Shown here: piece by piece, positions 46,935-56,600 of the stretch
Layout of the letters: every line of letters begins with the position of its first letter
Position numbering within the stretch: the first letter of the stretch is position 1
Assembly (NCBI GenBank): GCA_029718625.1
Contig: CM056387.1
Span: 34,374,706 to 34,438,705 of the forward strand
Length of the DNA: 64,000 bases
Source of the DNA: Synaphobranchus kaupii
Taxonomy: Eukaryota; Chordata; Actinopteri; Anguilliformes; Synaphobranchidae
Reading direction: 5' to 3'
Translations under genes and position numbers: made by a program
The notes under the pieces: model-generated
Database searches by the model: none
What the model was told of the DNA's origin: nothing
Seen by the model: the letters and a program-made list of their open reading frames with translations, nothing else

Positions 46935-49900
46935 CACGCACACACACGCACGCACGCACACACACACACACACTCAAAAACACATAGAGCCACATAAACA
47001 TATGTATAATTGTGGTCTTATTTCTCATTCTCTCTCTCCCTCCCCCCTTTCTTTCTCCTGACGCCACCTCGCTGTCCCTCTCTCCTCCCTCCTTCCCTCT
47101 CTCTCTCTCTCCCTTCCCCCACCTCTCTCTCCTCCCTCCCTCCCTCTCTCTCTCTCTCTTCCTCTCTCTTCTTTTTCCCACTCTAACCCCCTCTCTTCCC
47201 TCCCTCCCTCTCTCTCTCTCCCCCCCCCCCCTCCCCCCAGATGTCTCAGAGAGCTCTAGCTCAGGAGTTGCTGTGTCCAGAGGGGGGTCGGAGCAGCTGT
47301 TACCACCTGGCACTAGCCAGACTGCACCTGCTGAGCGGGGATTTCTGCAGCGCCGAGGCCAACCTGCGGGAGGCGCTAAAGGGCGGCTTAGAGGTGCAGC
47401 GAATGACGTGGAAAGCGTAGCACGAATCAACGTGCAAACATCACCGATACAATAAAAAATAGTCATAAAAAATACAATAAAAATAACGATTAGTGCCGGG
47501 GCTGCTGGGTAGGTGGGTCTTCATCGCTGAGACGCTGAGTTAATGGTGCAGCGATGCGCCCAGTTTGCCTTTCGTACCCTGACCCTGCCGCCGCTGCCTA
47601 ACGCCCAGGGAGGGAGGCTTTCAGCCGGCTGGACTTCATCCATCTAATCTTACTGCGCAAGACAGTGCTGAGGTCAGCTGAGTCCCCTGCATTTTGCATC
47701 CCTGCGTTCTGACTGCGTTCTACCAGCTACGCATCTATCCTCTGACACAATGACTGCTCAGCTGGACTGCAGAGTGAAATGCAAGGACGCTGGTAGCACC
47801 TTCCAAAAACGAGGGGAAGGTTGGGGGGGAAATGATGTGAAAATGTACTTTGATTTTACTGCAGTGCACTTTAGTTTTGTACATTATTCTCAGTCAGTAA
47901 AAAGGTTTGTGATATTTTTTTACAGCTTTGTTCTTTGTCTGCTTGTGTTCTGTGTAGAACCCGGATGTCTGGGCTTCGACCGGTCACCTGCACTACCTAA
48001 CGGGGACCCACAGCAAAGCTAGGACGTGCTACGAGAGGACCCTGGCCTTTGTGACAGACGCCTCCGACATGCACCCCGTCTACCTGCGCCTCGGAGACAT
48101 CTACCTGCAGGAGGGACAGGTGAGAGAGGCGGACAGGTGTGCCTCTCGTGGACCCGTCGCAAACTTTCGGACATTCTGCGGAGTATCCGCCACAGGAAAC
48201 ACTGTAGACACAATGATAAGTGAGGGAGTTAATGACATCCTGTGACAAGTGATGCCTGCTGACCGTGTGGCAGATATAATAATGCCCTGTTCCTTGTGAC
48301 CCCCATGACCCCACAGTTTGAAAAAGCCAAACCCACTTACCTGCGCGGCTGCAAGAGCGCGCCAACCTGCCTCACCTGGCTGGGAGTGGGGATTGCCTGC
48401 TACCGGGTAACTACCAAATCTCTATTGGTGTACAGACACACATACACAAACACACACACGCACGCACTCGCACACAGGCACACACACCATACACAGACAC
48501 ACTCACACGCCACACACAAACACGCACACCTTTCGGAAAAACTTCCATTTAAATTTTTGGCAAAAAATTTTCTTTAGGGTCCGCTCCCTTGGTGCCTAAC
48601 TCAGGAGTCGTGTGAATTTATCTTTGCCTGACCTTTAACGCTTCTTGCGCACAGCGAAGTGCGCGAGCGTCAGGGACATTCCACGCATCGCAGTGACAGC
48701 TTAACTGCCCCGTCACAAAGTGACACCAATAACAAATGTCTGGAGCTGTGCTTTATTTAGCATGGCAACCTAATCCTGTGATAACTCTACGTCTAAAAGT
48801 CGTTGGTGTTGACGTAAACACCCTGCCTATGACAATGCTGCATATGTCTGTGTGATGTTTTGAACGTTTCTGCGTCCACTTGGATTATGAATAATTGTGT
48901 CTGTCTGTCTGCCTGCCTGCTGTATGCTTGCTTGCCTGTCCGTCCGTCTGTCCGCGTGCGCGACTAGCTCGGGGAGCTGGCCGAGGCGGAGGACGCCCTC
49001 ACAGAAGCCAACGCCCTGAACAACGCCAACCCGGAGGTGTGGGGATACCTGTGCCTGGTCTGTCTGCGGGTCAGTTCCTAAAAGTCCACCAGTGTCTCTG
49101 TAAAGACCGATGCGGAGTCAAAACATATTCACCCGCCAACGCTCAGTGACTGCCGTCACTGTACGCGCCCGTGTGTCGGCCATAACATGTGTGCGCATCA
49201 ATGAGAAGGTCTTTCACTGTGACTCTATCCCAATAGAGCCAGTGGGAGGAGCATAGAAAGGGGAGGGACTTCTCTCCCTTTCTGGGGGACATTGGGACCT
49301 CTGGCACTGAAAGCCGAATGTCTTGAGAGGCCAGTGTTGGCGGTGAGTTCGGGTAAGGGGACCGGCACAGGGGTCCGGGGGCCCCTGGGGTTCTGTGAAG
49401 GAGTCCCTGGGAGCAAAATATGAAATAATATTTCCTTTTTTAAGAATATTTCTTTTATATTTCAGTATTTCAGCCGCAGTGTGGTCATTTTAGGGATATA
49501 TCAGATAAAATAAAATTTTATTTTTTTCTCTAGTGGGAGCCATTAATGTGTCCTTGGCTTACTCAATCTTATATCGGGCAGTCTCTAAATTTAGCCAAAC
49601 CCGATAAGGCGCTGTGCAATCACAGCTTGACCTGCGAGGGGTTTAATGAACGATGCTTTATGTTGTGCTCCTCCCTCCACCCTGACTCTGAGATGATGAC
49701 TGTGGCGGAGGGATGACTTTGGGCTGTAGTTCCATCCCTGTCAGTGCCTGACAAGCGTCTCCTTCTCCTCAGACTGGCAGGAAGCTGGAAGCGGAGCAGT
49801 GCTATAAATACACCGTGAAGGTTTGTGCCTTTCACACATTCTACGCCTCTAATGACCGAGGCCATGGTTCTCCATCTGAAAGAAATGCCTGCCTGTAAAA

Positions 49901-50074
49901 TTAACAATGGCAAATACGTGGGTTATTTTCATTTCTATTTACAGTACTATATACTACGTATATTTTTATTTATTTTATTTCTTTTTTTTGCAGTTGGATC
50001 TTCAGAAAGAGACTCTACTGCGAGAGATTACAGAGCTACAGGCTCAGGTTGGGTTTGGAAATCCGTGCTTCTGA
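33672..50074 (+). CDS. cfap70: Cilia and flagella associated protein 70 (TTC18 orthologue)
   Basis: CFAP70 is an axonemal protein at the outer-dynein-arm base. There are 26 coding exons: 33672-33746, 34271-34454, 34766-34864, 35094-35176, 35970-36149, 36341-36524, 37184-37278, 37409-37511, 38241-38375, 39619-39783, 40806-40880, 41896-41987, 42073-42133, 42740-42934, 43506-43637, 44214-44339, 45044-45177, 45940-46055, 46355-46546, 46639-46820, 47241-47393, 47958-48119, 48317-48406, 48968-49069, 49773-49820 and 49994-50074. They total about 1080 residues (human about 1121) with closed phases, apart from one extra G in exon 6. The N-terminal region (to about 380) has a C2-like start ([11 protein letters not shown]) and [21 protein letters not shown] linker follows, then [16 protein letters not shown] repeats occupy about 640-790 ([28 protein letters not shown]) and 880-1070 ([28 protein letters not shown]). 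The C-terminus is VGFGNP-F, as in human. Confidence 0.96.
33933..34097. mobile_element. Short foldback MITE in cfap70 intron 1
   Basis: The ends GGGGGTATACGACAAAGC and the complement of GGGGGTATACTACGAAGC, each continuing into GGATTACTT and AGCTGGATAACTGCAC, form inverted arms of about 45 bp around a short centre. CTG flanks both sides (33930-33932 and 34098-34100) and may be a 3-bp target duplication. Confidence 0.7.
35277..35630. mobile_element. hAT-type MITE with 8-bp target duplication (cfap70 intron 4)
   Basis: The ends are CAGAGGTGTAAAATCCAG and its exact complement CTGGATTTTACACCTCTG. The element is flanked on both sides by GTGTTCAT (35269-35276 and 35631-35638). CA-G-GGTG ends plus an 8-bp duplication are diagnostic of the hAT superfamily. 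A block at 35314-35487 also occurs elsewhere and is probably a nested insert. There is no transposase. Confidence 0.88.
35314..35487 (+). repeat. 174-bp block, inverted partner of 38573-38746
   Basis: The block begins CAGCCCCATTCCCTCAGCAG and ends CTATTCTGGCAGTGCGA. It is repeated in inverted orientation at 38573-38746 with only about two mismatches by eye. Both copies are in cfap70 introns (4 and 9), so exons 5-9 lie between near-identical inverted repeats. Confidence 0.88.
36341..36524 (+). CDS. cfap70: cfap70 exon 6, with an apparent 1-base insertion
   Basis: The exon is 184 bases where phase requires 183. The frame entering it reads [16 protein letters not shown]; the frame leaving it reads [20 protein letters not shown], which matches the human segment containing PKKWP and LAPG. 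The switch falls in a G run at 36386-36390, which appears to carry one G too many. Left as read, the frame goes on to a wrong tail. A homopolymer sequencing error is the simplest explanation; a real allele cannot be excluded. Confidence 0.85.
36690..37100 (+). repeat. SINE/LINE tail fragments in cfap70 intron 6
   Basis: Split SINE pieces (GTAAATATCCAGCTG near 36708; GAGCGTCTGCTAAATGCC near 37076) surround a LINE-like 3' tail with GTAAAGCGTCTTTATGACAG and the AAGCGCTTTACAAATAAA type ending. The arrangement suggests one retroelement inserted in another. Confidence 0.6.
38573..38746 (-). repeat. 174-bp block, inverted partner of 35314-35487
   Basis: This is a near-identical inverted copy of the block in intron 4. 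Here it has no hAT ends around it, so the block appears to be mobile, or to have been copied, on its own. Confidence 0.88.
38918..39560 (+). repeat. 32-bp minisatellite running toward the cfap70 exon 10 acceptor
   Basis: About 20 copies of a 32-bp unit with consensus TTTTTATGGTAATGTTAAAC plus TCCTGTTCCATTG. Diverged copies continue to 39590. The last, GTTAAACTCCTGCTTCAG at 39601-39618, is the exon 10 acceptor itself. The long open frames across the array are a by-product of the repeat and are not genes. Confidence 0.93.
40924..41176 (+). repeat. TG/CG alternating tract, cfap70 intron 11
   Basis: About 250 bp of nearly pure alternating pyrimidine-purine sequence with many GTGCGCGTG islands, starting about 45 bp after the exon 11 donor. 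Long open frames across it are low-complexity artefacts. Confidence 0.9.
41516..41815. mobile_element. piggyBac-like foldback element flanked by TTAA (cfap70 intron 11)
   Basis: This 300-bp element starts CCCTTTAATGGC and ends with the complement GCCATTAAAGGG, with TTAA on both sides (41512-41515 and 41816-41819). The arms of about 100 bp are near-complements (AACTCCACCTGATTGAGCCA against TGGCTCAATCAGGTGGAGTT). Between them lie four or more copies of a 28-bp unit (GTAGAGCCATCTCTATCGG). TTAA target sites and CCC ends are the hallmark of piggyBac-type elements. There is no transposase. Confidence 0.85.
42679..42739 (+). repeat. (GT)n tract serving as the 3' splice region of cfap70 exon 14
   Basis: The tract reads GTGTGT, then GCGCGCGTGTGCGTGTGC, then GTGTATCAG, directly followed by exon 14. 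The usual polypyrimidine tract is replaced by alternating GT. Confidence 0.9.
45187..45490 (+). repeat. SINE fragments in cfap70 intron 17
   Basis: A tRNA-like stretch (GGCCGTATGGCGCAGTGGGT, then AAGGCAC) lies at 45189-45216. The SINE tail ACATTACATTCATTTAGCAG, then ATGCTTTTATCC, lies at 45437-45475. Confidence 0.6.
46834..46975. repeat. (CA)n/(CG) tract, cfap70 intron 20
   Basis: CA dinucleotides interspersed with CGCACGCACG runs begin 14 bases after the exon 20 donor. Such alternating tracts can adopt Z-DNA. No gene is present. Confidence 0.9.
47030..47240 (+). repeat. 200-bp pyrimidine tract before cfap70 exon 21
   Basis: Almost unbroken C/T sequence (CTCTCTCTCTC blocks, C runs) ends in CCCCAG, the exon 21 acceptor. 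It acts as an exceptionally long polypyrimidine tract. Confidence 0.85.
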
Positions 50075-50470
50075 GTCAGATCCGACACTGATTGGTCTGG
50101 ACCGGAGATGAAGAGACACTTGCTCCCACCCACGCTCTGTTAGTTAGCATTTGCCAGAAAGGTGTGCCAGGTGCCCGGTTTTCTTCCTCATGCTAGATGT
50201 TGTGAAGAAGCCAGCATTGTGGTGTGTGACATCATAAATAAGTGATGTAACAAAAAGGCAATAGGTTGTCCCTGACGGTTTCATTGCCCCTGTCCAAATT
50301 GCAGACAATTAATATTATTATGCAATCATAGCATTGAAAGTATTCATAATAAACCTTTTGGAGTTAAAGTTGTCAATGTGGTATCCATCCCCAAGACTGA
50401 ATGTAAACAGTGCTTGTTGATTTTTTACACAGGTAATATGTTATTAATACGAATTGTGTCAAAATTATAA

Positions 50471-50476
50471 AATAAA
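50471..50476 (+). terminator. Probable cfap70 polyadenylation signal
   Basis: An AATAAA lies about 400 bp after the cfap70 stop codon and before the GC-richer hmox2 start region. Another AATAAA at about 50349 is an alternative. Confidence 0.5.
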
Positions 50477-50518
50477 GATGTCTTCTTAAAGAATTACATT
50501 CGTAAGCTGTTCTTAACA

Positions 50519-50748
50519 AGTGACGTCCCGATCATTGACTGGTCGACAGCTTGGACTCTGCCATTTTTACCACGTACGTTGTTATAATAATAAACGTAAA
50601 ACTGTCATTACGTGTCATCAGAGTGACGTAATCTCGTGCTCTCGTGCACGCATGCCACGTGACGCCAGCACTTCCTGTTTAGCAAACGGAGCCGCAGATC
50701 CAGATACTGAAGTGAAGGAACGGTTCTCGCTACATACTGCAGAGGAAG
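50519..50748 (+). promoter_or_regulatory. Candidate hmox2 promoter and non-coding first exon
   Basis: The interval has CRE-like GTGACGT strings (50519, about 50633), an E-box CACGTG inside CCACGTGACG (50656-50661), an ETS-type CACTTCCTG (50669) and a plausible splice donor GAGGAAG|GTAATTT at 50748/50749. The coding exon of hmox2 begins after a consensus acceptor (TGTCCACAG) at 53577, so a non-coding first exon is required. This is the best candidate, but it is an inference. Confidence 0.45.
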
Positions 50749-52314
50749 GTAATTTAATTTAGCTATACAAGTAAAGGTGCCTAGCGTTCAGAGACATATT
50801 TAAAATCCACACTGCCAGTTAGACTGCATGTAACTATATGACGACGAGAAAATATGTATGGTTGATTTCGAATCGTTGGGCAACGGCCAAAAAAAGCTAG
50901 CTGCACTACTGCGGAATCTATGGAGGTCTTTGTCTAGTGAAATTTAACTTTGTTGTTGGTAGTTGGCTTGATTGCTGGCGTGCCGTAAGATAAATTTGGG
51001 CTTGCACTGTCAAATTAGTTTTGCTCGCTCATACATCATGTAATGCGGCACGTAAATAACAGAAATAATAATTTCGTATTAGTTAGTTTATGCTGTTACT
51101 TGGCTAACATTATGCCAGTGTTTCTTTTCCAACGAGCTAGATATTTAGCCTCGTTTTGTGTTGGAACCAGCTATATTTGTATAGAAAATGACCTCCCGTT
51201 TAGATAAAATTACCCATCAAAATATGCATCTTCCTTCTTCCTTCACAAAGCGTTGGAACTCTGGTAAATCTTGCAGGAGCCTAGGCGCTCGAACAGACCA
51301 GTGCCTAACCCGGGAAATAGTCGGGATCAGTGCAACGGTAACTTGTTGCTAGAGTTGGCTAAGTCAGGGACAGCTATAAAGGGAGCTCTACATTTATTTT
51401 ACGGGACCTATCTGTCGGTAGTTTGAAGAACATGAAATGTTCGTTTAAAAAAAATTTTTTTTTTTTTTTTTACTACGATGTTTTTGTTGACGGGAAATAG
51501 CTAGTTGGCTATTGCTCCATTAACATGCACGGTGGGTCGTACACCGTTGCTTAAATAAAAAGCAAATGCAAGAATATAACCGATGTGTTGCCGCAGCTAC
51601 GTGTCTGTAGTTGTGTTGCTCTGTCGGTGCCGTATTGTGCAGCTTCTGTCATTGTTAGCCCAACCCTCTTTGCTATAGAAGTGCATTGTCACCGTTCTGC
51701 TCACTCGTGCATTGTCACCATTCTGCACACTCGTGCTGTGCTGCGCCAGCTGTTTGCTCTGTGCGCGAGATTATGTTGTTGTTGTTGCTCACTCGCGTGC
51801 CAGGACCAGTGCCAGAGTCACGCGCATTTCTGTTTCTCCAAGGTCAGTGCTGACACTGTCAGTAGCTACTGACGTAGTTAATGTTGCAAATGGACAAAAC
51901 TACTGCAGCGCAGCTTCTCAGCACTGTCAATCTGTTTCACATCAAAGCCGCCATGAACGTCATTGAGTTTTTGGACTTGAGGTGTTCTTGAGTGCGTCAT
52001 GTTTTATTTTTTTGTGACCTTGTCATTCATGAAGTTCACACTGTAAACTAGGAAATGTTGTTCCGCTATAAACCCAAACGTTGACAGCGAAACTACCTGG
52101 ATTGATAGATAGCACTCTGGGTATGTAGAAACATCAAAATAAAATTTTTGGATGAACAAAGAGTGTGCATTCTTCTTTTTGAATGATATAGGATATGGGA
52201 AATATAATGTGATTTCTTGGGTAATGTCAGCTTTTTTTTAGGTAATGTCATCACTGAAAATAGACAGGCCTAATTAAATCAGGTCTGTTTAACTCTGAGG
52301 AGCTGTTAAAACAC

Positions 52315-52815
52315 TCATATTATACCCCTTTTCCACCAAGCAAGTTCGAGGGCCGGTTCGGAGCCGGTGCCTAATCTCAAACCAGTTCTTCGCGTTTCGA
52401 CAGCAAAAGAACCGGCTCTCGGCCAGGAAAACTGGTTCCAGAGCGGCACCAACACTTAGCTGGTCTAGTACCAAGAACCGCTTACGACACGGGCTGGGGG
52501 CGGGATTATCGTGACCAACCAAGACCATCCAAAACTTTGTGATTGCCATTTAAAAAAACAAAAAAAAACAGCTTCAGCATAACGAGCAGCACAAATACAT
52601 TGGACCAGTCGTGTTTGGATGCCAATGTAGAGATGCGATGTAGTCCGCCATTGTTGTTGCTGTGCTTGAAGTTGGCGCTAGCGTTGCTGGGAAAGCGGAG
52701 ACGTATACAGACGTATACAGTGATGTAATGACGTGGCTCTCTAGCTCGTGGAAAAGCAAACCGGTTCTTAGAAGGTTCGCAAGTTGAACCAACTGCGAAC
52801 CGGCACTATAGTGGG
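52315..52815. repeat. hAT-like dispersed repeat in the hmox2 5' intron
   Basis: The left part TACCCCTTTTCCACCAAGCA, then GTTCGAGGGCCGGTTCGGAG, and the right part AACCAACTGCGAACCGGCAC, then TATAGTGGGG, belong to a widespread fish element with GAACCGG/CCGGTTC inverted motifs. A target duplication could not be read. Confidence 0.55.
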
Positions 52816-53106
52816 GTTCCAAGTTGCATCCCAGATAACTAGGAATGCAAAGATTGTCATCATTGTTTTTGTCAGATTGTTGGCAAAAGCACGAGTCTGA
52901 CCATGATTCATGGAAGTAGTTTTTGGCAGGTGGCAGCTGTAGACTTGGCCTGTTCTGTTCTTCACTGATGCCACCATCTTGTGCGCAGTGGGACGGGACT
53001 CCACTAATTGGTATGCAGGCTTCTGTCATGGCCGCATCGAGCGGATTTACAAATGCATCATTATGCCTCTCTGTGGAGTGTGAGGATATAAGAGGTGGGG
53101 TTACGC

Positions 53107-53108
<2 letters not shown>

Positions 53109-53177
<69 letters not shown>

Positions 53178-53184
53178 TGTGTGT
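53109..53184. repeat. (GT)n microsatellite
   Basis: About 76 bp of GT with one GAGT interruption near the right end, in the hmox2 5' intron. Confidence 0.95.
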
Positions 53185-53606
53185 AAGATAATGGACATTT
53201 GTGTACTTGTCTGAGGGAGCAGGAGTGCTAAATTTGTGTGTATGTGTGTGCATACATGTGCATACAACGTGATGTGTGTGTGTGTGCGTTGTGTAGACTG
53301 AACCGGAGTAATTCTCCCAGTTCCCTCTTTGCTGTATAAACCACCAATGATCTCCACCCACAGATAAACAGTGGAAGGCATTAGCAGTCTTGTGTTACCT
53401 GATGAACAAACAGGCTGTACACACAAGCATGGCAGACTGTGTGATATCACAGCTATATGTAAAAATTTATGCAAACCGTGTACCAGCTATGGATAAATCC
53501 CACGACTGAATCAGTGTTTTACATAAAAGAAAATGAACAAAGTCCTCCCTTTACTGATGCACCTTATGTGTCCACAGAGCTAGGGGACACATAGACAGAC
53601 GGGACG

Positions 53607-56600
53607 ATGCCTGCAGAGAAAATGGATGATTCTGGGAAGGAGGCGGGAATTTCCAACGGCGGGGGGTTGGTCTACGAAGAGGGCGAGGCGGAAGAGAGCG
53701 TCAGGTACCGAAATGTGATTCACACCGTGGATGAGTAAACGTTACTGCTCCACCCTTATCCCAGGGCTAGTGTTGTCACGATACCAAAATATTGACTTCG
53801 ATACCGATACCAGGTTTAGTATGATACTCGATACTGAAACGGTACTTGAAACTGAAACGATACTGATTCGATACTCGGTACCTCTACTGAAATGACCTTA
53901 ACCCTATTTACTTTGGCCCTTCAGAGGCAATTTCCTCCTCGTTTCTACTAGTTTTATTTAAATGTCAATATCTAAATAAATATTCCCTGCACATCCATGG
54001 TTTTAAGTTCGAACTGAAGAAGAAGCTGTATCATTCAGAAATTTGCTACAGAATACATTTATTTCAGAATAGTCACATACAGTACAGTGTTTCCCCTAGA
54101 TTTTTTTTCAGGCCGGGTGGTAGGCCCCTCGAAACTACCAGTGTTGTTGCGCGTACACGGTGTCATCAAACGCGCATGCGGGGCCGAGGTAGTATCATCG
54201 CGCAGGTCGGGGGTACGGAGAGTCGTCGCACACATGGGGAGGGTGTTGGTAACAAAGTGGTACATTTCTCCATTCTGAGCTAAAATAACATTTGCTCACA
54301 AAGTCGTATGGTAAATAAATATTAGTTATTTATAATATTAATAAACTTAAAACAGAACTTATATACAATAAACCCCCCTTAGCTTCACAAATGATATTCA
54401 GAACTATACAACTTAAACCCAGGACAAGGAGTTTGTTTCTACCGGTTTTTAAGGACTGTTTCTGGATCAGCTATCTTTGCAGCACTGTAGAGCTGCTTTT
54501 GAGACTCCTCCATAGTGCTGATCCATAATCAGTCCTTAAAAACATGCAGAATCAAACTCCTGCCTCTGCAGTATTAGCTTTTAGTCTGCACTAAAATGTA
54601 AGAGTTCTGGTCAGATAGCGAAACGGACGAAAGTGCGCCATTTTGCGTAGAGGCGGAAACTATAATTACACCCTCATAATATCAGCGCTGCCACTGAAAA
54701 GGCCTAACGGGAAACCGAAGCTGTTTTGGCAAGGGTTTTTCCAGATGCTATTTTGATCATTCCAGCATTCTGCGGTAAGGGAAATATTGCAGCTACATAA
54801 AAGAAAAAGAAAAAAAAGATTATATTAAAAAAAAGAATAATATAAATTTTTTTTTTAAACTACCGAACGTCGGAAAATTCTAATACCGAACCGTTTTTTT
54901 TTTTAAGTATCGAAAAAGTACCGAAGTTTCGGTGTACCGTGCAACACTACCCAGGGCTGGGTGGGAGGGTGTGTAGATGTGAAAATTCATCACTGTATAC
55001 TGTTAATAGCATGGATTTTATATTGTCCACCCCCTATTTCCATGTATTTTCCTGTGTATATGAATGTCTTTGTGTGTATATGCAGTGTTTATGGAGCAGG
55101 GGGTTCTTTGGTGCCCCTGGCCCAATCCCCAGTCTGCCTGTCTCCAGGTAGTTTCATTATCCGCCAGTGTAACCGGCTCAGAAAATCCCCCCCGGCTCTT
55201 GACCTCCGCGGCTGATTGTTTCTGGCTTGCCTTTCATCCCCCAAGTGGGTGCTTGAGGTGAGTCACCTTCACCGTGACTCACCTCAAGCACCACTATCAA
55301 CAGCGATTTGAGATGATTGTAAGTGACGAAATGTTACACGAAGCCAATTCACAATGCTGCTATAATGTATTTATGTGTGCGAGGGGCACAGATGGAGAGA
55401 TGTGGGGTGGGAGAGAGAGTGAAAGGGGGAGAATAGGCACTTGACCTGCCCTGGCCCCTCTCCAGGCCCGAGGACCTGTCGGAGCTGCTGGCCGCGGGGA
55501 CCAAGGAATCCCACGACAAGGCGGAGAACACGCAGTTCGTCAAGGACTTCCTCAAGGGCCGCATCCGCAGGGAGCTCTTCAAGGTCAGCCTAACCTTCGC
55601 CCAATCCGGCAACCCCACCCAGTACCCCAAAAACACCACCGTGTGTGCCACAAACTGTACCTCAAAAACACACCACCATGTGCCCCACAAACTGTACCCC
55701 AAAAACACGCCACCCTCTACCCCAAAAACACACTACCCTGTACCCCACAAACACACCACCCTGTACCCCACACATACACACACACACACCACCTTTTACC
55801 CCAAAAACACACCACACTGTACCCCACAAAAACACACCACAATGTACCCCACAAACACACACCACCCTGTACCCCCCACAGTCACACACCACCCTGTACC
55901 CCCCACAAACACACACCACCCTGTACCCCCCACAAACACACCACCCTGTACCCCACAGTCACACACCACCCTGTACCCCACAGTCACACACCACCCTGTA
56001 CCCCACAGTCACACACACCACCCTGTACCCCCCAAACATGGCACCCTGTAACCCTCTCACAGGTAAGAGGTAAGATCTGACTTTTCAAATTGGGAGAAAA
56101 CATAAGACTGGTTGAGGAACTGATCTTCTAACTCTGAGGTTGCAAGTTTGACTCCCAGTTGGGGCACCGCTGTTGCGCCCTTGAGCGAGGTACTGAATCT
56201 GAATTGCTTCAGTAAATATCCAGCTGCAGATGTATGAAGAGATTGTATATAAAGAGTGTAAGCTGTCTTAAGTCATTCCATCTGCTAAATGTCTAAATGT
56301 AATTTTCGGCATTGTTTTTCTGGGCCATCTCTCACAGTTGGGCACGGTGGCCCTGTACTTCACCTACACAGCGATGGAGGAGGAGATCGAGAGGAACAAG
56401 GAGCACCCCGCCATCGCCCCGCTCTACTTTCCCGCCGAGATTCACCGCCACGAGGCCCTGGCCCGGGACCTGGAGTACTTCTACGGGGAGGACTGGGAGA
56501 GCCAGGTCAGCTGCTCTCCGGCCGCCCAGCGATACACGGGCCGCATCCGCGAGGTGGGCCGTGACGAGCCGGCCCTGCTGGTGGCCCACGCCTACACCCG

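Noticed and set aside
55641..56080. Three overlapping His/Pro/Thr-rich frames of 136-145 codons
   Set aside because: They are translations of the CACCCTGTACCCC minisatellite in an hmox2 intron, lacking stop codons only because of unit composition.
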